Below are positions 32,906 to 44,391 of a DNA stretch of 64,000 bases, piece after piece. Position 1 is the stretch's first letter, and each line of letters begins with the position of its first letter. The DNA comes from Triatoma infestans (Eukaryota; Arthropoda; Insecta; Hemiptera; Reduviidae): contig JAAEAF010001929.1 in NCBI GenBank assembly GCA_011037195.1, positions 1 through 64,000 of the forward strand. Reading direction: 5' to 3'. The position numbers and the translations under genes are program-made. The notes below the pieces were generated by a model. It was given only the letters and a program-made list of their open reading frames with translations. It ran no database searches and was not told where the DNA came from.

Positions 32906-34045
32906 TGGCCTATGTGTGTGTGTGTGTGTGCGTGTGTGTGGTGTATGTGTATGTGTATGTCCCTAAGTGTGTGCCTATGTGAACAGCGCAGCTCAAAATC
33001 GAAAAACCCTAGAAAGTTGAAACTCGATATTTTCCGTTCAGGTATCACCATGGGATCTGACAATATATTATCTGTCGAAATTCCTCAACCGGAATTACCA
33101 CTTTACAAGTTGGTTGAAACTTGATGCATCAACTACAACATACAAAGGGGCGGTGAGGTTAGGTTTTTAGGTGGGGGTTAGGTTTTCATCTAAAGTGCTA
33201 TTTCAGTTTATTAAACAATTCTTTCATCTAAATAATGTTAATTAGAATTAAATATGTTGTTGAAATTCCGAGGTTGAAAAAAAAAATCGGGTGACCGGTA
33301 GTGCGTTTACTTTACTTACCACTTTATTAAATAATTTTTTTCACTTTTTCGCGATTTTCTTAAAGATGGCTCCTATGACTTATTTGAAACTTTACATATA
33401 TAGTTATGTCAACTACACATACAAAGAGCTACAACTTTTATTTAAAACATTTCTCTCAGAAAATTCATTTAAGGGCACTTTTGTGGGAGGGTTGGGGTTA
33501 AGTTTTCCTCTAAAGTCCTATTTCAATTTATTGGACAATTCGCACATCTAAATAATGTTAATTAGAATTAAATATATTGTTGAAATTCCAAATTTGAAAT
33601 AAATCGCATAACCGGAAGTGCGTTTATTTTACCACTCTACTAAATTTTTTTTTTTTTTTCATTTTTCGCGACTTTTTCAAAAATGGCTCCGATGATTTTC
33701 TTGAAACTTATTATATAAACTACACATACAAAGATCTACAACTTTTATTTAAAACATTTCTCTAGGAAAATTCATTTAAGGGCACATTTAGAGAAGTGGT
33801 GGGGGTTATGTTTTTCTTTTTAAAATGCTATCATAGTTGATTATACAATTCTATCATCCAAACAAAATTAATTAGAAATAAATAGATGGCCAAAATTCCT
33901 AGTTTCAAGAAAATTAGTATACCGGAAGTGCGCTTTTACTGAACAGTTTTTTTGCAGTTTTCGACGAATTTCATTAAATTTGGTACACTAACTATAAAAT
34001 TTGTCAATTATAATTTTTAGAACTGGTGTAAGAGAAAGTTGTATT
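32906..34045 (+). mobile_element. MITE-like repeat, copy H (left end lost)
   Basis: Begins in the (GT)n part. It has GGTATCACCATGGGATCTGAC and several CCGGAAGT-type units near 33090, 33295, 33611 and 33922, and ends GTGTAAGAGAAAGTTGT. It has one more unit than copy E. Confidence 0.75.
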
Positions 34046-34182
34046 TTAATATGATAACCCTTTTAATAAGAAGGGTACCCGTCACTTTCTCGTGTTTATG
34101 TATAATATTTCTATTATTTCGTGACCCATAAAAATTTCTGCACTGCTCTGAACGTTGAGAAATAACTTATAAGAAGAAAAAA

Positions 34183-35177
34183 AAATCTGGTGTGAAACAC
34201 TCACACAACTTTCTCTTACTCCAGTACTCAAAATTATAATTGACAAATTTTATAGTTAGTGTACCAAATTTAATGAAATTCCTCGAAAAGTGAAAACACT
34301 GTCCAGTAAAACTGTCCGGTTTACTAATTTCCTTGAAACTCAGAATTTGGGTCATATATTAATTTCTAGTTATTTCAATTTGGATGACAGAATTGTATAA
34401 TCAACTGTGATAGCATTTTAAAGAAAAACATAACACCCCTCCCCCAAAAGTCCCCTTAAATGAATTTATCAGGGGAAAAGTTTCAAATAAAAGTTGTAGC
34501 TCTTTATATGTATAGTTAACAACGCTGGTTTAAAGAAAATCGTTGGAGCCATTTTCGAGAAAATACCAGAAAACTGAAAATTATATTTCAGTAAAAACGC
34601 ACTTCCGGTTATCTATTTTTTTTCACACTCGGTAATTTCAACAACATATTTAATTCTAATTAACATTATTTAGATGACAGAATTGTCTAATATACTGAAA
34701 CAGCAGTTAAGATGAAAACCTAACCCCATCCCTCCCCCAGAAGTGCCTTTAAATGAATTTTCCTGGAGAAATGTTTCAAATAAAAGTTGTAGCTCTTTGT
34801 ATGTGTAGTTGATATACAAGTTTAAAGAAAATCTTCGGAGCCATTTTTGAGAAAATTGCAAAAACGTAAAAAAAACAACTAGTAAAGTGGTACTTCCGGT
34901 TGAGGAATATTGACACATAACGCACCGTCAGATCCCATGGTGATACCTAAACGTAATATCAAGTTTGAACTTTCTACGATTTTTCGTTTTTGAGCTATGC
35001 TGTTCACATACATACACACACACAGACACACACACACACACACAGACACATTTGCTAAAAACCACTTTTTTGGACTCAGGGGACCTCAAAACGGATATTT
35101 CCGGTGAAAACTCGATATCGAAAATTTGACACGATTACAATACTTCCTCTTACTAGGAGTAAGAGAAAGTAAAAAAT
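34183..35177 (-). mobile_element. MITE-like repeat, copy C (complete)
   Basis: Uninterrupted reverse copy, about 995 bp, from AATCTGGTGTGAAACACTCA to GGAGTAAGAGAAAGT. A (CA)n tract at 35017-35047 sits where the (GT)n lies in other copies. Best reference copy. Confidence 0.8.
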
Positions 35178-36286
35178 AGTGTAAAAATAAAGCTCTATTA
35201 TTTAAGATATATAATAATTGGGAGAGAGTACAGGCGCGGGGGTAGAGGTGCGATGTTGCGATGTGGAGAAGAGCTGTCACTAAGCTATTAACAAACCCTT
35301 TAGAAAGCAGTATAATATGGACTTACATAACAATACCATGATAACATGTACTTCCTAATCACTTTGCTTTAGGCATAACAGTTTTGTAAGCACTTTCACC
35401 GCTCGTGGGAGTTATGTCCTTCTTATTTATTTCTTGTTTGTTACTTGCTCCTTCATTCTATTTTTTTTTTTTTTTTATAAATGTCATTTTTATTGCAAAA
35501 AAAATATATATATATAATTTTGTTTAACAAATAATCAAATTTTTATTATTTACTCATTTTTTTATTTTTTATTTTATATTTTTTACGTCCTTTGGCCCTG
35601 GGTTTTTTTTTTTCTTTCTACGTAATAATTCTAAAATGAATTAATTTCAAGCTAAACTGCCCATATATAATTATCTTTCTAGAGTTTTATTTATATATAT
35701 ATGTTTGTTTTTAGATATCCACCTGTAAAAACTAAGATGTTTTATCTTATCCCTTCAGGCATTTATTTAGTTTTTGTTTATCCAGTATTCAATCAACGCT
35801 TTCAAATCGTGCAGTTCGCTTATTTAAGAAAGCAAACGGTTTTCATTCCTTCTAGATTTGAATTGAGGAAGTAGAATGTTTAAATGGGTTAGTTCTAAAA
35901 AGTTTCAATGTCTATCCAGCCTCAAAAATATGGTGATTATCCTAAAACATAAGCAAGATCCCACTTACCTGATAATTCATAAGACAGTTTTACCCAATAA
36001 GAAATATGGATGAACATTTTATAGTTAAACATTTTTTTTTACTTTCTCTTCCTCCGCGACCATCAATTTGGTTACAGGCAAAGATAATAATCCTATACAA
36101 GTTCACGCGTAATATAGATGCTTCAACCTCTTACTTTGAAAAGAAACGAACTTTGCGTGCGTCATCCTTTCTCGTTGTTTCACAAGGATTTGGCCGGATA
36201 TGGCACCGTATTTTAATGTGAAAATACAAAGGCATCTTATTTCCAGTTAATTTAAAGTGGGGGGATTTTGGATAATTGATGATTTT
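35178..36286. other. AT-rich spacer
   Basis: No gene seen; (AT)n near 35505 and 35690. Confidence 0.45.
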
Positions 36287-36495
36287 CTAGGCTCTTAAAA
36301 ATGAAGAAAAAAAAAATACAGCAAACTTAATTTGCAAAATAGTGGGTTTATTACAATTTAAAAAACAGTCAGCATTATTTAAACTTTGTAACACTGGGAA
36401 ACTAATGGCTGAATCTGACAGGAATTTTTTGCCACAACGCGTTTTCATTTCGCGCATAATCTGCTCTTGATCTTCCAAGATATGGCTAACTTTCA

Positions 36496-36702
36496 GGGGC
36501 GGGTGTTGGTGTATTGGTTATGAGCATGGAATTGTAAGTGGGAGGACCCCAGTTTGAGTCCAGCGTATAACTAAATTGTATATTTGTTTAAAAAATGTTA
36601 ATAGTAAAGTAGGTGCTTCCGCCCCCGTCCACGACACCTAATTTGGTAGTTGGACGTTAAGCCCGCCTGAAAAAATAGGCATTACTTTACTTACTTTTAC
36701 TT
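36496..36702 (+). mobile_element. tRNA-derived SINE, copy 2
   Basis: 207 bp, same family as 10033-10239, plus strand, with an 18-bp duplication AGATATGGCTAACTTTCA (36478-36495 and 36703-36720). A box TGGTGTATTGGTTATGAGCA, B box GTTTGAGTCC (one change), anticodon-like TTGTAA, tail TTACTTTACTTACTTTTACT. It lies inside BEL/Pao sequence, so it is younger than that element. Confidence 0.92.
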
Positions 36703-36721
36703 AGATATGGCTAACTTTCAA

Positions 36722-37290
36722 TGGAAATACTCTTTGAACTAATCTGCAAAATCTCCCTTGTGCTGTCCTCAAGTTCACTATACTCCATTTTCCAACCTTG
36801 CCAGGGGCTAATCCATCCTTTTTTGTTGATCGGAGCCAATTAAAACTAACTCTCCGTCAACAGGTTCTCCGTGACCCCTTTAAATCCTCTTGTAAAAAAG
36901 GTAAGTTGACTTAAGTATTCTGATCTAAGTCGTCGTTTTAAATTTTCCTTAAGCCTCTGTCTGTATCGCAGTCTTCTCTTTAAACTTGTCGCATCCAGCG
37001 TACCACCATCAGGTAGTCCACTGGTGCGTAGTTCCTGTAAAAACATTAGAGGGGTAATAGGTATAGGATCGTCATTATCTTCTGAAATTTAAGTGATTCG
37101 GCGAGAGATTATGTAGTTAGTTTCACATTCGCAAAGAATGGTATAGAGTTCTTCTTGTGATAACGAGGTTCTTCGCAAAATCTTCCTTAACATGACTTTT
37201 AAAGTTCCAATGAGACGTTCCCAAAATCCACCCCATCTCGCTCCAGTTGGAGGGTTGAAACGCCACTTGATCCGTTTTATAGAAATGTCC
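36722..37290 (-). pseudogene. BEL/Pao integrase C-terminus and DUF5641-like region
   Basis: The integrase would insert element DNA into the genome. Visible are WRFNPPTGARWGGFWERLIG, KVMLRKILRRTSLSQEELYT, LDATSLKRRLRYRQRLKENL, YLSQLTFFTRGF and, in another frame, GELVLIGSDQQKRMD. This is the classic BEL order of integrase tail then DUF5641. Stops and frame changes show decay. The piece 36380-36495 continues with a VQRVFPLKVS-like ending. Confidence 0.8.
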
Positions 37291-38237
37291 TGAGACTGAT
37301 TTTCTAATGTTCGATCTGGCAACACTGGAGACGCGGCGCATGCGTGGTAGGGCAAGTAAACATCTGATACACGTCCAGTGCAAGTTTGAAAATGCTAGAG
37401 TTGTTGCACTGTCCGTAGTGACTTTTTTTGTGAGCAAGGTTTTTTCAGTGCCTTTTAAAAATGAGTGACATCAATTACGAGCAACGTTGTGCTATCAGGT
37501 TTTGCTTCAGACTTGGGCACAGTGCAACGGAAACGTTTGAAAAACTGTGCCAGGCCTATGGAGACAATGTTTTGTCGAGAGCACAGGTTTTTAGGTGGTT
37601 TAAGTCGTTTGCAGAAGGAAGGGAATCAATTGAAAACGAGCCTCGCAGCGGAAGGCCTTCATCTTCAAGAACCGACGAAAATGTTGGCAGAATCCGCGAT
37701 CTCGTGCGTTCAGATCGTCGTTTGACGGTCCGAATGATCGGCGAAGAGTTGAATTTGACTCACACAACCGTTCATCAAATTTTGACTAATGAATTGGGGA
37801 TGAGGAAAATTTGTGCAAGAATGGTTCCGAAAAATATTCACAAGAGCAAAAAGACATCAGAAAGGAAAGGAGCCTTGACTTTTTGGGAGCAATTGAAAAC
37901 GATCCCAATTTTTTGGAACGTGTTATTACAGGAGACGAGTCTTGGGTGTTTGAGTATGACCCAGAAACTAAGCGTCAGAGCATGCAGTGGCACACTTCAA
38001 CCTCTCCAAGGCCAAAAAAAGCAAGAATGAGCAAGTCAAAAATCAAATGCATGCTGATTTGCTTTTTTGATAGCCAAGGAATCGTTCACAAGAATTTGTG
38101 GAATGAAGAAGGAATCGTTTTCAGCGTTGTGTGGCTTCCCAAGATAGTTACTTTGAAGGGGAAATGTTGAATTGTAATTTTATTTGAATAAAAAAAAGAT
38201 AAAAAATCAGTCTCATTACTTAATTTACACACCTCGT
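37291..38237 (+). mobile_element. mariner with internal deletion inside BEL/Pao
   Basis: The right TIR ends ...TTAATTTACACACCTCG at 38237, followed by TA. The left TIR has lost its outer bases; only TGAGACTGATTTTC remains at about 37291. BEL integrase sequence lies on both sides, so the mariner inserted into that gene. Confidence 0.8.
37461..38184 (+). pseudogene. mariner transposase, frameshifted and deleted
   Basis: The best preserved transposase N-terminus in the window: MSDINYEQRCAIRFCFRLGH, SRAQVFRWFKSFAEGRESIE, EPRSGRPSSSRTDENVGRI, LTHTTVHQILTNELGMRKIC (two helix-turn-helix parts). A shift near 37835 leads to VITGDESWVFEYDPETKRQS (first Asp) and KIKCMLICFFDSQGIVHK. Then about 130-150 codons with the second and third Asp are missing, and the gene ends with a FEGEMLNC-like tail. 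It may still bind TIRs if read but cannot cut. Confidence 0.85.
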
Positions 38238-38306
38238 ACTTGTTCACAATCTATTGCTTTAATGGCTCTATCCATGCCTCTAAAATTAGAGCCGTTATCA
38301 TTGTAC
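38238..38306 (-). pseudogene. BEL/Pao integrase core fragment
   Basis: Minus strand reads DNGSNFRGMDRAIKAIDCEQ, the integrase stretch holding a catalytic Asp. It continues, across the mariner, into the sequence at 37290. Confidence 0.75.
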
Positions 38307-38334
38307 ATTATACTTCAGGTTCTTTCTTTTCTTC

Positions 38335-38435
38335 CAACTTTCTGAAAAAAATTGGCGTACACAAGGTAGTTATTCTAAGTCCGATTTTGTACGCAATATA
38401 CACAGCTGATCTTCCTCTAATCCTCGAATATAGTA
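38335..38435 (+). pseudogene. Jockey-clade reverse transcriptase fragment
   Basis: VVILSPILYAIYTADLPLIL matches the Jockey QGS-LSP-LY-IYTAD motif B region. Both sides are cut off. Confidence 0.6.
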
Positions 38436-38439
38436 ATAT

Positions 38440-39240
38440 ATTTTGTATTTATTTATTTACAACTACAGATTTATTGACATAAGTAAATTTGGTGAGTAAG
38501 CAATATATGGTAAAGAAAATAATATAAACTAAAACAAACTATAAACGAGCAGAGAAGTAACCCAATGGTGACACTCCTTACGAGTTTAGTTACTTTTATC
38601 TATTAAGAGATCTCAAGGCCACATGCGCCGTAGATATCTGGAAGGATTATCAGGGAGTGTCCGGGATAAGAGTTGACAAACGAGAGGTTTATAATGAGAG
38701 GATAACGGTTAGTGGAATTTTTTGTAGTGGATTTTGATGATATCTTTAAGGAAAGAAGGGATATTGAGGTCATTGTGGACGCTAAATTTGATACATAATA
38801 GGGAGTATTAACTATGGTTCTAAGGATTTTGGATTGTTGGGATTGGTGCAGCCCAAGGTAGCGGACGACAACAACAGTTGGAAGTGAGACATGGTTATAA
38901 AATCGAGGTGAAAGAGTTATCGCCGGCGTAATGTGAAGGCGATTTGTTGATATTTACTTTCATTGATTTGGATTTTCCATTTTTTAAAGCAGGTTTCTAT
39001 TTCAGTCAAATGACTTTGTAGGTTTCTATATGAAATTACAGAATCAGGATGAAGAGAGAGTATTGCAATGCATAGGTTGTGAGAAGAAAGGTGTCAGTTC
39101 GGGTAGGAATATCTGCAATGTATATTGTATAGACGTATAGAGTATAGGTCCAAGGATACTGCCTTGAGGCCCACCTGCCTCACACTGATAGAAGTAATGT
39201 CTACCGCTGATGATAACGCTATTCTTGCTTCTCATCATGA
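38440..39240 (-). pseudogene. Jockey-clade LINE 3' part
   Basis: Minus strand, with shifts: QCEAGGPQGSILGPILYT, TEIETCFKKWKIQINESK, VVVVRYLGLHQSQQ, SKILRTIVNTPYYVSNL and NDLNIPSFLKDIIKIHYKKF, then a decayed RRMWP-like end near 38620. The 3' UTR runs to about 38440 with AATAAATCTGTAG. It is opposed to the Jockey scrap at 38335. Dead. Confidence 0.75.
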
Positions 39241-39401
39241 ACCAACTATAGCTTCAGTTACCTACAAGATCGTCACTTCCCCTGTCCTGGTGTTAAATTA
39301 AATAATACTTTACTACCTACTGCTGATAGATTATACGCTATCTTGGATAATATATGGACAAATGACTAACCTGTAATTCCATATCAGACTGTAAAGGATG
39401 G

Positions 39402-39755
39402 ACACTAACAGGCTATTTCATTATCAAAACTTTTAGGCAAAAACTAACAGACGATTTCATTATCAAAACTTTTAGGCAAAAACTAACAGACGATTTCATT
39501 ATCAAGACTTTTAGGCAAAAACTAACAGACGATTTCATTATCAAGACTTTTAGGCAAAAAACTAACAGACGATTTCATTATCAAGACTTTTAGGCAAAAA
39601 CTAACAGGCTATTTCATTATTAAGACTTTTAGGCAAAAACTAACAGGCGATTTCATTATCAAGACTTTTAGGCAAAAATTAACAGACGATTTCATTATCA
39701 AGACTTTTAGGCAAAAACTAACAGACGATTTCATTATCAAGACTTTTAGGCAAAC
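39402..39755 (+). repeat. 39-bp minisatellite, nine units
   Basis: Units of ACTAACAGACGATTTCATTA plus TCAAGACTTTTAGGCAAAA. Variants are AGGCTATTTC and ATTATTAAG. The unit is 13 codons long; four units keep one frame until an extra A near 39560. Confidence 0.92.
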
Positions 39756-40549
39756 AATCTAAACTTACTTTACAAAATAGCTTACATTGAACATATTTTA
39801 CTGAGGAGATCTTCAGAATAGATGGTGTGAAAGTTCCACTTAACATTCTAATATTTTACCGTATCTAATCCTTACAATCCAAAAATCCTACGAAAATTTC
39901 CTAATGCTTTTTATTATGTTGCCAGCAAAACCTTACATAATGGACCTTTCATTCCGGTTCCGTTATCAGAGAATCCATAACTCCCTTCATCATAACATCC
40001 TTTAAGTTCAACAGCTTGCAATTCAAACATTATCCGTTAATCTATCCCGACGTCTATAAAAACATCAGTGGCCTCTTGACCTCTTTAATTAACTCCAACA
40101 CCATGTAGTAATAAATACCACTGAGAATTTTTCTTTACATGTCATTCACATTATGTAAACATTCATTACATTTTACTTATTGTATTTATTATACAGTCGC
40201 AAATAAATTATTGAAAGAGAAAAAAAACTGACTTTCTCTCTTACTATTCCTAGAAGGTTATATTGTGATTGTATTGACATTTAAGGTTTCAATTATCAAA
40301 TGGAGGTACTTTTAACTAACACCAGATGGAACTGCAGTTGTTCCGTAATAAAAACAATATAGATGGCAGCCCCAATGTTTCAGCTAATACTGAACATCCA
40401 AAAATTTTTCATTTAAAGTTTGGTTATTGGTATGTTGACGAAACCTTGCCATTTTTTTTTTTTTTATAATTTTTCATTATTCCGGTGACGCATTTTTACC
40501 TGGAAACCTTCATGTCATTCTCCAGGGATATGAGATTAAAATATCAATT
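39756..40549. other. spacer, possible LINE 3' UTR
   Basis: Ends near 40215-40229 with AATAAATTATTGAAAGAG and an A run, which could be the 3' end of a poly-A element on the plus strand. No coding motif read. Confidence 0.35.
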
Positions 40550-41577
40550 TTTTTACTTTCTCTTACAAGAGGAAGTATTGTAATCTTGTCAAATTTTCGA
40601 TATCGAGTTTTCACCGGGAATATCCGTTTTGAGGTCCCCTGAGTCCGAAAAAAAATGGTTTTTAGCAAATGGTCTGTGTGTGCGCGTGTGTTTGTATGTA
40701 TGTATGTATGTATGTAGATGAACAGCATAGCTCAAAAATGAAAAACCGTAGAAAGTTGAAACTTGATATTCCGTTTAGGTCTCACCATGGGATCTAACAG
40801 TGTGTTATCTGCCAAAATTCCTTTACCGGAAGTACCACTTTATTAGTTGGTTTTTTTACTTTTTTGCAATTATCTCAAAAATGGCTCCGTCGATTTTCTT
40901 CAAACTAAGTATATCAACTACACATAGAAAGAGCTACAACTTTTATTTAAAACATTTCTCCGAGAAAATTCATTTAAGGGCACTTTTGGGAGAGAGGTAG
41001 GATTAGGTTTTTATCTAGTGTTATTTCAGTTTATTAGACAATTCTGTCATCTAAATAATGTTAATTAGAATTAAATATGTTGTTGAAATTCCGAGTTTGA
41101 AAAAAAAATCTGATGACCGGAAGTGTGTTGTTTACTTTACCACTTTACTAAATGATTTTTTTTTTTTTTTTCACTTTTTCGCGATATTCTCAAAAATGGC
41201 TCCAACGATTTTCTTAAAACTACGTATGTACAATAAACATAAAAAGATCTACAACTTTTATTATAACATATCCCTGAAAAATTCATTTAAGGGCACTTTT
41301 GGTGGCGGGGAGGGGTTATGTTTTTCTCTAAAGTGCTATCATAGTTGATTATACAATTCTATCTTCCAAACAAAATTAATTAGAAATAAATAGGTGGTGG
41401 AAATTTCGAGCTTCAAGAAAACTAATAAACCGGAAGTGCACTTTAATTGAACAGTTTTTCAGTTTTCGACGAATTTCATTCATTAAATTTCGCAAACTAT
41501 AAAATTTGTCCGGTCATAATTTTCAGAACTGAAGTAAGAGAAAGTTGTGTGAGTGTTTCACACCAGATTTTTTTTTT
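40550..41577 (+). mobile_element. MITE-like repeat, copy D (complete)
   Basis: Left end ACTTTCTCTTACAAGAGG (5-6 bp shorter hairpin), (GTAT)n, units at about 40828, 41117 and 41431, right end GAAGTAAGAGAAAGTTGTGT and hairpin GTGTGAGTGTTTCACAC followed by CAGATTTTTT. Confidence 0.8.
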
Positions 41578-43204
41578 ATCAGAGAAAGACTATTTGTTAA
41601 AATAAGTTTTCTATCATTGTTACAATTTTCCGGTATTATCAAATTTGTGAAACTGGAATTTTTCCACGGGAAAAATGCCTGTTTTGAGATCCCCTTGAAT
41701 ATATTAAAATATAGTTAAATATATTATTAAAATATATAGATGAAATGAAATATATGACTTTCCTATTGCGTTCCTTATCACCACGTTAAATGGGCATAAT
41801 ATTTTCAAATATAATGTTTATTTTTTTTCTTAATATTTTACATAAATTTAGAGAAATATATCATATTCATTCAATTATCTCAAGTCTTAATAATTAAAAT
41901 TTAATGAGTGAATCCTGGACAGTTTAAGGTCTCATTAGTTCAAATACTGTACGTATGAGTGCAGTAGTACCTGTTGCGCCATCTATGAACATTTGTATTG
42001 TAATAATAGTTTACACACTTCTAACACTAGAGACCGTCACCAGCCAGTAAATGTAGGCTATAGACTTGCGCTCTGACCCTATTTTGAAAATGAATCAATA
42101 AAATTTCTTCTTTCTTAAATGGAGACCCTCCCCATAAATAGCAGTGTGTAAAATAGTATAGAAGTAGTCGTATTATTTGAATGGAGGGCATCACTAACCT
42201 AAAATGATTTAAAAAAAAAAAGACCCATGGTATACTTATTTTATCAACAATAGAAATCAAAAGGTATTGTATTATTTATTTAGCCTTGACTTTTGTTTTA
42301 ATCTTTCATTATTATTTAATCTATTATTTCCATTATTTATAATTTTAAATAGTAATATGACAATATTTTTTAAAAAAATACTTTTATTTTCTATTATCAA
42401 GTTTCTAAATGAACTTCTATTTAATAAGAATTATTGTTAGAATCGAAAATTTTATTGTATTTTATAGTTATACATAAAAATATTTTAAATTTCGTATTTT
42501 TTTTTTTTAATAGTTTAATACGATTTCATTGTTTTCCAAATTCTTCAGGATTGTACTTGTTTTATTTAAATTCATCTCGGGAAATATTGTTACATCTGAA
42601 ATAAACTAGATTTCCACGTTAAATAACGTAAATCATTTCTGTAATAATTATAAATTATATAGGTTATTTCAATTTAGTTCAGAATTGTTCTTCTTTTTTT
42701 TTCTTTTTTTGGAGGCAAATTTAATAGAATTGTATTAATAATGTATTTGAAACAAAGATTTTTGTATAAACCTTTCAATATATTATTGTTTCACTGGAAA
42801 CATGAAACAGTCATTTAAATAAAATAAAAAATTAAAAAAAAAAATACAAAATCAAATACAAATACTATCTATTGATTTGTATGGAAATATCAGTGCGCAA
42901 GCCTAGCCTTTAAGAACGGATTTTTTTTTTTTTTTTTTGTTTCAATCACTGGCCATTGAAGATACATTATTACATTCAATCTTATCATAGGAATTTCCCA
43001 TTTTTTTGATCAATAAATGATAAAAAAAAAAAAAAAACTTAATTTTTCAAATAGTATATGTTGTATCCCAAATTTACCAATTTTTGCTTTTCTTAATTTT
43101 TTACAAAAATTCAAATAGATCAAAAATAACCCAGCTCAAAGGTGATGTAGGTCATTGGAGCAGTGCTTTTTTTTAATTTATTTATTTATTTATTTTTTTT
43201 TTGA
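41578..43204. other. AT-rich spacer
   Basis: At 41655-41700 a scrap like the MITE left arm (GGGAAAAATGCCTGTTTTGA). Otherwise poly-A/T runs and no gene. Confidence 0.45.
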
Positions 43205-43890
43205 GGGTTCATGTACTGCGCGACTATCATGGGATCTATCGTACCTTCCTGGTAGCGTAGGTGAGTTTTGCTCATTTACAGCACCCTCTACAAGTTGAGC
43301 TCCCTAAGGAATCTCAAAATCTTGGAGGGTTCTAGGTTGGGTATTTCCCCCTCTCTCGCCTGGTAACAATCCAGGCATCTTCTTTGGATGACGGCATAAT
43401 GAGCCTCCAAGAATAAACTGGAGTGTTTTTGTTCCTACCACATTGCCGCTGAAGAGAATGCTTTACCTTGTGAGCCATTTTTCAATGATCTCGAAAGCGA
43501 TCGAAGTTTGATTCGAATTTATTAATTCCAGGGCCACCTTCTCGCGTCTCCTTGCCTTGGATGGATAAAATGAGATTGGGAAAGAAAAGAAGCTAAGGAA
43601 TTCTGTTTAACACCAGTCAAACCTCAGTCGCATATTAAAAGACAACTTATCTGCAGATAAGGACGTGCGGTAAAATCATGATGAAGTTTTCTTTGGCAGA
43701 ATGGTGTGATGTCCTCACAGACCCGGGCATCGAATAGATAAGTTCCAAATGCTAAATTTGTGGGTCCATCGAGGGGAAAGAGTATTAGAATTTGAAAGAA
43801 TAGGGAGCTGCCTTGTGGTTTCCTTTTGTCGTCTCTTACGATATCCTGGACGAGAGCAGGCCTATTCTAAGCCTCGGATCTGCAAGGGTT
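43205..43890 (-). repeat. GC-richer block, possible LINE non-coding part
   Basis: Clearly less AT-rich than its surroundings. The minus strand at its start reads ATCCGAGGCTTAGAATAGGC and ATATCGTAAGAGACGAC, a style of sequence seen in LINE leaders. No coding domain could be read, so class and strand are guesses. Confidence 0.3.
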
Positions 43891-43996
43891 TATATATATA
43901 TTCATAACCCCCACTATCATTTTAATGGCAAGCACAACTAAACATATGAAAACATTGTAATTATTAATGTTTTTCAATTAAATTATATTAATTGTG

Positions 43997-44090
43997 TTAA
44001 GAGAAAGATGGGTTGAGTGTTTCACTCCAGATTCTTTATACTCATGGAATCTCGAAACGTGTATTTCCAGTGAAAATATCAGTGAAATAT
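43997..44090 (+). repeat. right-end fragment of MITE-like family
   Basis: TTAAGAGAAAGATGGGTTGA and GTGTTTCACTCCAGATT, then an inverted left-end piece (CGAAACGTGTATTTCCAGTG) as in copy A. Confidence 0.55.
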
Positions 44091-44095
44091 CAGAT

Positions 44096-44230
44096 GTCAT
44101 GGACGGAGGGTAGCAGCACCTAGCTTACTAAAACATTTTTTAAATAAATATAAAATTTAGCAGTTTTACGCGGGACTCGAACCGGGATCCTTTCACTTAC
44201 AAGTCCATGCTCATAACCACTACACCATGT
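44096..44230 (-). mobile_element. tRNA-derived SINE, copy 3 (3'-truncated)
   Basis: Minus strand keeps the tRNA-like head (B box GTTCGAGTCC, A box TAGTGGTTATGAGCATGG, anticodon-like CTTGTAA) and part of the body up to the TGCTACCCTCCGTCCATGAC region. No tail and no clear duplication. Confidence 0.75.
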
Positions 44231-44347
44231 CTATAAATAGAATATAAAAATAAAATTATTAGATAGTGTAATATAAAAATGCCAACCAAATAATTAATAA
44301 TAATCAATATAATTATTGATATTAACATTAACTTTTAAAGTTTATTC

Positions 44348-44391
44348 TATCACCGGTTTCGGACACTTTTTAGTGTCCTTTCTCAGGATAT
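44348..44391 (-). ncRNA. hammerhead-like core, decayed
   Basis: Minus strand: TATC, CTGAGAA, A, GGACACT...AGTGTCC (perfect 7-bp stem II), GAA, ACCGGT, GATA. Stem I (TATC/GATA) and stem III are kept, but the core is CTGAGAA and the cleavage-site base is missing. Confidence 0.45.

Larger units (their letters stand above)
36380..38306 (-). mobile_element. BEL/Pao pol 3' part, interrupted by mariner and SINE
   Basis: Minus-strand BEL/Pao sequence in three pieces: 38238-38306, 36703-37290 and about 36380-36495. A mariner separates the first two and a SINE the last two. No LTR was recognised. Confidence 0.8.

Noticed and set aside
27941..35177. MITE-like family as a Helitron
   Set aside because: There is a right-end hairpin, but no CTRR end and no TC start, and the ends are inverted repeats, unlike Helitrons.
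39402..39755. Possible CRISPR array (also considered for 62655-62965)
   Set aside because: The units are contiguous, with no unique spacers, in a eukaryotic repeat-rich context; these are minisatellites.
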